Shown in pieces: positions 1-5,138 of a stretch of DNA of 6,553 nt. Both the position numbers and the translations under genes were made by a program. Under the pieces are notes generated by a model, which did not search any database, was not told where the DNA came from, and saw nothing but the letters and a program-made list of their open reading frames with translations. Within the stretch, counting starts at the first letter, position 1; every line of letters begins with the position of its first letter. This DNA is from Planctomycetaceae bacterium (GTDB lineage Bacteria > Planctomycetota > Planctomycetia > Pirellulales > Pirellulaceae): contig DMPQ01000109.1 of the NCBI GenBank assembly GCA_003455945.1, forward strand, positions 9,232 to 15,784. The letters run 5' to 3'.

Positions 1-1097
1 TCGATGGTGGCGTTGAGCGAAAGGAGGTTGGTCTGATCGGCGAGGTCCTGAATCAGATCGATCACCTCGCCGATGCAGCGACTGTTGACGGTCAGTCGTT
101 CGGCGATCTGTCGCGCCGTCTCGGACTGATTCGATGCCGAACGGGCCAGCTCGGCAGTTCGAGAGACACGCGATGCGATCTCGTCGATCGAGCGCGACAG
201 ATCGTTGACCCCGCGCGCCACGGAATTGCCCGTTCGAGTCGCCGACTGCTGTGCTCGAATCCGATCCGAAACGTCGATGACCGACTTCACGACGCGAATC
301 ACCCGCCCCTTGTCGTCGAACTCGGGGCTGTAGGCGCCGAGAAGCCAGAGTTCGCGTCCGCGACTGTCGATGCGTCGGAACTCTCCCTGTCGGAACTCGC
401 CTTCCGCCAGTCGCCGCCAGAACGACGCATAGTCGTCCGAGGCGGCGTCATCCGGATGCATGAAGATCCGGTGATGCTTGCCGACGATGTCCGACAGTCG
501 GTAGTCGACTGCTCTCAGGAAGTTCGCGTTCGCGGTGACGATCGTGCCGTCGGGCAGAAACTCGATCACCGATTGGGTCCGGTCGCGGATCTCTTCGGCC
601 AATCGCTTCTTTTCCGTGATGTCGGTCGCGAGCTTGATCACGCCGGTGACCTGACCTTGTTCGTCGATCAGCGGGTTGTAGGTAGCGAGCAGATGGATCG
701 TCCGGCCTCCGTTACCGACGCGTCGGAACTCGCCCGAGCGGACTTCCCCGCGACGCAGGCCTTCCCAGAACTGCTCGTAGGCCTTGGAGGACGCATAAGT
801 CGGTTCGACGAACATCCTGTGGTGCTTTCCGACGACCTCGTCCATGCGGTAGCCGACCGTGTCGAGAAAACGGCGATTCACCTCGACGATCGTCCCATCC
901 GGTCGGAACGAGATGATGGCCTGCGACCGATCGAGGGCCGATCGCAGACGACGACAATGGTCGAGTTCCTCGAGGTTCGCTTGGAGTTCGGCATGCACTC
1001 TTGCGATCGAGGCGTCGCGCGAGGTGGCCTGGGACGAGGCGACCGAACGGGACGTCGGTGCAGCAAATCGGCGGATGAGTCGATCGAAGAGTTTCAT
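1..1097 (-). CDS. Tandem-PAS methyl-accepting chemotaxis protein, BdlA-like (3' end outside window)
   Basis: This is a cytoplasmic chemoreceptor-type signal transducer, expected to sense a small ligand or redox state through PAS domains and pass it to a CheA/CheW complex or another partner. 365 residues are visible and the C-terminus lies beyond base 1. After a basic N-terminus (MKLFDRLIRRF) come two similar PAS domains at about 57-162 and 173-280. Both carry PDGTIV near the start, a VGKHHR motif (residues 89-94 and 205-210) and an FWxxLxxGE segment. The MCP signalling domain begins near 285 and is cut just after its conserved tip (DQTNLLSLNATI, 354-365). No transmembrane segment or signal peptide is seen, so it is probably soluble, as is BdlA of Pseudomonas aeruginosa, which has the same domain order. 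I use ATG at 1097. An in-frame GTG at 1127 is a serious alternative, because minus-strand GAAGG lies 6 nt before it and it would add ten residues. It lies downstream of the GGDEF gene on the same strand and is probably co-transcribed. The family call is strong; the ligand is unknown. Confidence 0.9.
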   Translation of the reverse strand, partial: MKLFDRLIRRFAAPTSRSVASSQATSRDASIARVHAELQANLEELDHCRRLRSALDRSQAIISFRPDGTIVEVNRRFLDTVGYRMDEVVGKHHRMFVEPTYASSKAYEQFWEGLRRGEVRSGEFRRVGNGGRTIHLLATYNPLIDEQGQVTGVIKLATDITEKKRLAEEIRDRTQSVIEFLPDGTIVTANANFLRAVDYRLSDIVGKHHRIFMHPDDAASDDYASFWRRLAEGEFRQGEFRRIDSRGRELWLLGAYSPEFDDKGRVIRVVKSVIDVSDRIRAQQSATRTGNSVARGVNDLSRSIDEIASRVSRTAELARSASNQSETARQIAERLTVNSRCIGEVIDLIQDLADQTNLLSLNATI

Positions 1098-1196
1098 CGA
1101 GAGTCGAACCTTGATGTTCGTCGCCACGGAGTGCCTTCGGGCGGAATGCCTTGGAGCCCCGGCGACCTGCGGAACGGAGCGTGATGGAAACGGGGA

Positions 1197-2690
1197 TCAG
1201 GTGCCGATGTTCTCGCGGCGGGTGACGCAGACGAAGCGTTCGCCGTCGTGGGTGACGCAGGCGTTGCCGCCGTTGTCCGACGCCTCGGCCATCGCCAGTT
1301 CGGCTCGCTCGAGGAACGCTTCGGCCGAATCGCCGAGCGCCAGTTCGGTGACGCCGACCGAGACGGTGAAGTTGACCTTCCCCGACGGGCTCGGCACTTC
1401 GCAGCGGGCGATCGCCGAACGCAGGCGTTCGGCGATCTTCTGGGTGTTCTCGAGGCGAGCGCTGGGAAACATCGTGCCGAACCGGCCGCTGCCGAAGCTG
1501 GCGATGTTGTCCATGTCGCGGACCGAAGCCTTGAGGAACTGGATCGTCGCCTTCAGGACGAGATCGGCGGTCTCCTGGCCGCGGCCGGTCACCAGTTCCA
1601 TCCAGTTGTCGACGCGCAGGATGGCGATCGAGACGGTCGAGCCTCCTCGCTTCCATTCGGCAACGCGTCGCTTCACCTCTTCGCGGAACGTCGGCGTGCT
1701 CGACAGACCGATCGCCCAGTCCGGCTCGGAGGCGGCATCGGCGCTCTCCCCGCTCCCGTCGAGAACCGACGAGGCAAGGAGCGGCTGGCATTCGTTGCCG
1801 TCGTGCCAGAAGCCGCGGTTGCGTCCCGCTTCCTTGGCGCGATAGAGCGCATCGTCGGCTCGCTTGACGGTCAGCTCGAACGACTCGCCCGAACGCAACT
1901 GAGCCAATCCGGCGCTGGCATTCACGCGGAGCGTCTTGCCCTGGAACTCGATCGAGCCTTCGCCGATGGCGCCGCGAGCCGCTTCGCCCCAGCCGAGACA
2001 GTTCTCGACCGGCTGGCCCGAGAAGACGATCGCGAACTCCTCGCCGCCGTAGCGACAAGCGACTCCGTGGCGCCGAGTGCGGCGAGTCAGCGTGCGGGCG
2101 ACATGCTTGAGCACTTCGTCTCCGGCCTGATGGCCGTGCATGTCGTTGAACTTCTTGAAGTGATCGATGTCGAGAATCATCACGGAGAGCGGCGTGCCGT
2201 AACGCTGCCACTGCGCGAACCGCCTTCCGAGTTCGTCATCGAACGCACGTCGGTTCGGCAACGACGTCAGCATGTCGGTCCGCGCTTCGGACAGGTAGGC
2301 CTCGACTTCCCTCGCCTTGTCCGCCAGCAGGCGTTCGGCATCCTGCAATCGCAGGCGCAGATGCTCGTTCGACGAGAGGATATCGCGGAGCCAGCGACCA
2401 TCGGAAGGACCGGCATCTCCGCCGGATGCCGCGTCGTCCGACAACGCTCCGCGCAGCTTCGACTCGTACTGCGACATCTCGCCGGCGAGACCTTGCGTCC
2501 AGTTCGACAGCGAGCCGATCAGCTGCAGCAGCTCGCGGAGTTCGCGAGCATGCACGTCGTCATCGCGCCGTCCGATCTTCGTCCGTCGAGCGAGCCAGAT
2601 GCCGATCAGGGCGCCACCGACGACCAGCAGCGCCCCGACGAGCAGTCCGGTTCCGACGGTCGTCACGACTTCGACGTTGAAAGGTCCCAT
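1197..2690 (-). CDS. Membrane-anchored diguanylate cyclase with a second, degenerate GGDEF domain
   Basis: Predicted to make cyclic di-GMP from two GTP at the inner membrane (497 residues). A single transmembrane helix lies at about 9-34. A helical linker follows, with a probable coiled coil at about 107-136 that runs into the GGDEF signature DMLTSLPNRRAF (139-150). The first GGDEF domain (about 138-298) has the metal-binding Asp174 and Glu217, guanine- and phosphate-contacting Lys179, Asn182 and Asp191, and an intact GGEEF at 215-219. Its inhibitory-site position reads RRHG (206-209) instead of RxxD. The second domain (about 330-490) is recognisable by FTVSVGV (441-447) and the ending AEASDNGGN. 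It has GSGRF at 400-404 in place of GGEEF and Arg359 at the metal Asp position, so it should be inactive, yet it keeps RDMD (391-394) at the inhibitory-site spacing. I start at ATG 2690 because it directly precedes the membrane helix. The reading frame stays open far upstream, but only as antisense to the neighbouring gene. A partial GGCGGA lies 6 nt before the ATG. It is divergent from the GlmU-like gene and upstream of the PAS-MCP gene. Confidence 0.93.
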   Translation of the reverse strand: MGPFNVEVVTTVGTGLLVGALLVVGGALIGIWLARRTKIGRRDDDVHARELRELLQLIGSLSNWTQGLAGEMSQYESKLRGALSDDAASGGDAGPSDGRWLRDILSSNEHLRLRLQDAERLLADKAREVEAYLSEARTDMLTSLPNRRAFDDELGRRFAQWQRYGTPLSVMILDIDHFKKFNDMHGHQAGDEVLKHVARTLTRRTRRHGVACRYGGEEFAIVFSGQPVENCLGWGEAARGAIGEGSIEFQGKTLRVNASAGLAQLRSGESFELTVKRADDALYRAKEAGRNRGFWHDGNECQPLLASSVLDGSGESADAASEPDWAIGLSSTPTFREEVKRRVAEWKRGGSTVSIAILRVDNWMELVTGRGQETADLVLKATIQFLKASVRDMDNIASFGSGRFGTMFPSARLENTQKIAERLRSAIARCEVPSPSGKVNFTVSVGVTELALGDSAEAFLERAELAMAEASDNGGNACVTHDGERFVCVTRRENIGT

Positions 2691-2882
2691 GAACGATCCG
2701 CCGAGGCGCCAGACGGACCACCTCGCGTCGGAGTCCCGAAACGGCGACTCCAACCCCCGAGAGGCGGCCACTCCGAAGGATAAGCTACGGTTCGCCCGAT
2801 GTGCCCTCAGGAATCCGTCGGATCCCCCATCGGCTCCATCCGATCCCCTGGCTCTGTCCCTCTTTCCGTCGGCGAACGACTC
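2691..2882. promoter_or_regulatory. Divergent intergenic region between the GGDEF gene and the GlmU-like gene
   Basis: This 192-bp gap separates two divergently transcribed genes, so it must hold or overlap promoters for both unless transcripts come from further away. No convincing -35/-10 pair is visible. The only AT-richer spot is TAAGCTAC at 2781-2788, which offers a weak -10-like hexamer on each strand (plus TAAGCT, minus TAGCTT), with no TTGACA-like partner at the right distance. The plus-strand frame of the GlmU-like gene is open back to an ATG at 2799. That 28-residue extension is rich in Ser, Pro and Gly and does not look like part of the family, so I treat it as untranslated leader. 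Confidence 0.35.
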
Positions 2883-4139
2883 ATGAACGACCTGCGCATC
2901 CTGTTGTTCGAGGACGGCAACGTCGATCGCCTCTTTCCGATCACCATCGGTCGTCCCGCCTTCGCCATCCGCTGCGCCGGGCATCGACTGATCGACTGGA
3001 TCGAGCGAATGGAGGCGCCGATGGCGGCGGTGGTCCGGCGCCATCTGCGCGGCATCCAGGAAATGCAGTATCCGCAGCTGAAGCCGTCGCTTCCGGCTTC
3101 GGCGACGCCGCTGCTGCTGATCAATGCTCGCCTGGTCCCGTGTCGAACGAACCTTCAGGCGCTGGCGGCGCTGGTCGCCGATCGGCGTTTCGGCGCGATC
3201 CGAAGCGACGGAGAGCTCGCGGCAGCCTTCCTGCCGAGGACTCCCGAAATCGCTCCGCCGGCGGGCAACGACCGCTTCGATCCGATCGTTGCCCTGCGCG
3301 ACGATCTGGAGCATTCGTCGCCGCTCGCGACGCCGCTCAAGCTGTTCGAGTACCCGCATGACGTCATCCGCTACAACCTCGACTGCATCGGCGACAATCT
3401 CGAGGATCTGATCTCGCGCCCCGGCCTGACCGAGGTGCGAGACGGCGTCTTCGTCGCCGAGGGGGCGGTGCTCGGCGACTACGGCACCACCGACACCAGC
3501 AAGGGACCGATCGTCATCGATCGCGGCGCGACGATCGGACCGTATTGCTTCCTGCGCGGTCCGGTCTACATCGGCCCCAATTCGCGCGTCATCGAGCATT
3601 CGGCGATCAAGGATGCGGTCTGCGTCGGCCACACCGTCAAGCTCGGCGGCGAGGTGGAAGCGAGCGTGATCGAGCCGTTCACCAACAAGCAGCATCACGG
3701 CTTCCTGGGACACAGCTATCTCGGGAGCTGGATCAACTGGGGAGCCGGCACGTCGAACTCGGACCTCAAGAACACCTACGGCGAAGTGAAGATGGAGTAC
3801 CGAGGCCGTAAGGTCTCGACCGGCATGCAGTTCGTCGGCTGCATCATCGGCGACTATTCCAAGACGGCGATCAACACCGGAATCTTTACCGGCAAGACGG
3901 TCGGCGTCTGCAGCATGGTCTACGGCTTCGTCACCACGAACGTCCCGAGCTACGTCAACTATGCCCGCAGCTTCGGCCAGGTGACCGAGATGGCTCCCGA
4001 GGTGATGGTGAGCACGCAGCAGCGGATGTTCGCCCGTCGGCAGCAGCAGCCGACCCGAGCCGACGTGCAACTGATGCACGACATGTTCGAGTTGACTCGG
4101 CACGAGCGGCAACTGGCCGGCGAACCGCTTTCGCTGTAG
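2883..4139 (+). CDS. GlmU-like sugar nucleotidyltransferase / acetyltransferase (alternative bacterial GlmU type)
   Basis: A 418-residue cytoplasmic protein resembling the 'alternative bacterial GlmU' family, proposed to make UDP-N-acetylglucosamine for peptidoglycan and lipopolysaccharide. The N-terminal part (about 1-165) starts ILLFED (6-11) and has FPITIGRPAFAIR (18-30), the hallmark of that family. It lacks the classical GxGTxMxSxxPK pyrophosphorylase motif. The C-terminal part (about 185-365) is a left-handed beta-helix of hexapeptide repeats (for example VIDRGATIGPY, 211-221). It contains NKQHHGFLGHSYLG (268-281) followed by NWGAGTSNSDLKN (285-297), which aligns with the GlmU acetyltransferase site; His271 or His272 would match the catalytic His of E. 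coli GlmU. The last 50 residues are helical and polar. I use ATG 2883 because the family's first beta strand begins right after it; ATG 2799 would add an unrelated low-complexity stretch. No Shine-Dalgarno is visible. metF follows 46 bp downstream. Which sugar is used is not shown by the sequence, and one or both activities could be lost. Confidence 0.88.
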   Translation: MNDLRILLFEDGNVDRLFPITIGRPAFAIRCAGHRLIDWIERMEAPMAAVVRRHLRGIQEMQYPQLKPSLPASATPLLLINARLVPCRTNLQALAALVADRRFGAIRSDGELAAAFLPRTPEIAPPAGNDRFDPIVALRDDLEHSSPLATPLKLFEYPHDVIRYNLDCIGDNLEDLISRPGLTEVRDGVFVAEGAVLGDYGTTDTSKGPIVIDRGATIGPYCFLRGPVYIGPNSRVIEHSAIKDAVCVGHTVKLGGEVEASVIEPFTNKQHHGFLGHSYLGSWINWGAGTSNSDLKNTYGEVKMEYRGRKVSTGMQFVGCIIGDYSKTAINTGIFTGKTVGVCSMVYGFVTTNVPSYVNYARSFGQVTEMAPEVMVSTQQRMFARRQQQPTRADVQLMHDMFELTRHERQLAGEPLSL

Positions 4140-4185
4140 AGTGAGGCGTTTTTACGGCTCCGTCCCTCTCCGGTCCCGCTGTCGC

Positions 4186-5058
4186 ATGTCGCTCGCGTCG
4201 TTCTACCTGTCGCACCGCAAGGCGCTCTCGTTCGAGCTGTTCCCTCCCAAGACGCCGGCCGGCGACGCCGCCTTGCTGGCGAACCTGCGTGAGCTGAGCC
4301 GCTTTCGCCCCGATTTCGTCACCTGCACTTACGGTGCCGGCGGATCGACGCGCGGCAAGACGCTCGACGTCTGCCGGATGGTCAAACGGGAATTCGGGCT
4401 GCCGGTCGCCTCGCACCTGACCGTCGTCGGCTCGACCGTCGACGAGCTTCGGGCCTATCTGGACGAGGCGATCGAAGCGGGGATCGATCATCTGGTCGCG
4501 CTCCGAGGGGATCCTCCGGCGGGAAGCGGCAAGTTCGAGCCGGTTCCGGGAGGGCTCTCGTATGCCGATCAGCTCGTGTCGCTCGTCCGCGAGCAAGGCC
4601 TGCCGCTGGGGATCGCCGTCGCCGGCTATCCGGAAGTCCATCAGGAGGCTCCGGATGCGGCGACCGACTTGCGCAACCTGAAGCGCAAGGTCGATGCCGG
4701 CGCCGACATCGTGCTGACTCAGCTGTTCTACGACAACGACGACTACTTCCGGTTCGTCGACGCCTGCGAGCGCGAGGGGATCACGGTGCCGATCGTGCCG
4801 GGGATCCTGCCGATCGTCGACCTCGCTCAGGTGCAGCGCATCACGTCGCTCTGTCGAGCCAAGCTCCCGCAACGTCTGCTCGATCGCCTGGGCGAACACG
4901 CGACTCCGGAGTGGCAGCAGCAGGTCGGGATCGAACACGCGACCGAACAGGTTCGCGACCTGCTCGAACGCGATGCCCCCGGCATCCACTTCTACGTGCT
5001 CAACAAGTCGCAGGCGACGTCGAAGGTGCTCGAAGCGGTCGACTGGCACGGTAGCTGA
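4186..5058 (+). CDS. metF: Methylenetetrahydrofolate reductase (MetF)
   Basis: FAD-dependent cytoplasmic enzyme reducing 5,10-methylenetetrahydrofolate to 5-methyltetrahydrofolate, the methyl donor for methionine synthesis. At 290 residues it is close to the usual bacterial length (E. coli 296) and forms a single TIM-barrel domain with no regulatory extension. Family motifs in order: SFELFPPKT (15-23) with the catalytic Glu17; FVTCTYGAGGSTR (44-56); ALRGDPP (105-111) with Asp109, matching the folate/FAD-contacting Asp of E. coli; AGYPEVH (146-152); ADIVLTQLFYDNDDYFRF (173-190) with the substrate-contacting Gln179; and PGILPI (205-210). I start at ATG 4186. An in-frame GTG at 4141, just after the upstream stop codon, would add 15 basic residues that do not look like the family; neither start has a Shine-Dalgarno sequence. 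It sits 46 bp after the GlmU-like gene on the same strand, so co-transcription is likely, though a TAGAGT (4137-4142) overlapping the upstream stop could be a weak -10 box. No methionine or cobalamin riboswitch is visible. Confidence 0.95.
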   Translation: MSLASFYLSHRKALSFELFPPKTPAGDAALLANLRELSRFRPDFVTCTYGAGGSTRGKTLDVCRMVKREFGLPVASHLTVVGSTVDELRAYLDEAIEAGIDHLVALRGDPPAGSGKFEPVPGGLSYADQLVSLVREQGLPLGIAVAGYPEVHQEAPDAATDLRNLKRKVDAGADIVLTQLFYDNDDYFRFVDACEREGITVPIVPGILPIVDLAQVQRITSLCRAKLPQRLLDRLGEHATPEWQQQVGIEHATEQVRDLLERDAPGIHFYVLNKSQATSKVLEAVDWHGS

Positions 5059-5070
5059 CCTGGCGATTCT

Positions 5071-5087
5071 CCTCCGATCGCCGGAGG
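5071..5087 (+). terminator. Small perfect hairpin after metF, possible weak terminator or leader structure
   Basis: CCTCCG (5071-5076) pairs with CGGAGG (5082-5087) around a 5-nt loop, giving a 6-bp GC-rich stem 13 nt after the metF stop. No T-run follows directly; the nearest is TTTT at 5102-5105, so it does not fit a standard intrinsic terminator. The 3' arm itself resembles a Shine-Dalgarno sequence, but no start codon of a real gene lies at the right distance from it. Confidence 0.3.
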
Positions 5088-5091
5088 TAGG

Positions 5092-5097
5092 TACGAT
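5092..5097 (+). promoter_or_regulatory. Possible -10 box for the cytochrome gene
   Basis: TACGAT matches four of six positions of the sigma-70 -10 consensus and lies 41 nt before the cytochrome start codon. No recognisable -35 box stands 16-18 bp upstream; the hairpin at 5071-5087 occupies much of that spacer. This is a weak call from one hexamer. Confidence 0.25.
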
Positions 5098-5128
5098 GGC
5101 GTTTTCGCCTCGCTACCGCCTGCGGATC

Positions 5129-5134
5129 GGAGGG
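5129..5134 (+). promoter_or_regulatory. Shine-Dalgarno sequence of the cytochrome gene
   Basis: GGAGGG ends 4 nt before the ATG at 5139. It decides the start: an ATG at 5135 abuts it directly and is in a different frame, which does not encode the cytochrome. It is the clearest ribosome binding site in the window. Confidence 0.75.
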
Positions 5135-5138
5135 ATGC

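Noticed and set aside
1128..1152. Direct repeat GGAGTGCCTT / GGAATGCCTT between the MCP and GGDEF genes
   Set aside because: Only two 10-nt copies with a mismatch; too short to separate from chance, and one copy contains the candidate ribosome binding site of the GTG start.
456..1184. 242-codon plus-strand reading frame opposite the PAS-MCP gene
   Set aside because: Antisense shadow; its apparent internal repeat is only the reflection of the duplicated PAS domains on the other strand.
1248..2783. 511-codon plus-strand reading frame opposite the GGDEF gene
   Set aside because: Arg- and Ala-rich translation with no motif, fully antisense to a gene with clear GGDEF motifs.
2691..4112. Minus-strand reading frame open across the whole GlmU-like gene and continuous with the GGDEF protein (971 codons in all)
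   Set aside because: The upstream part is the reverse complement of a well-supported gene, is rich in Arg, Asp and His without any domain, and the GGDEF protein has a natural start with a membrane helix at 2690. Long antisense frames are expected in GC-rich genes.
4121..4153. Possible intrinsic terminator between the GlmU-like gene and metF (short GCGAA/TTCGC stem and a TTTTT run)
   Set aside because: The stem has only 5 bp, lies inside the coding end, and is separated from the T-run by about 14 nt.
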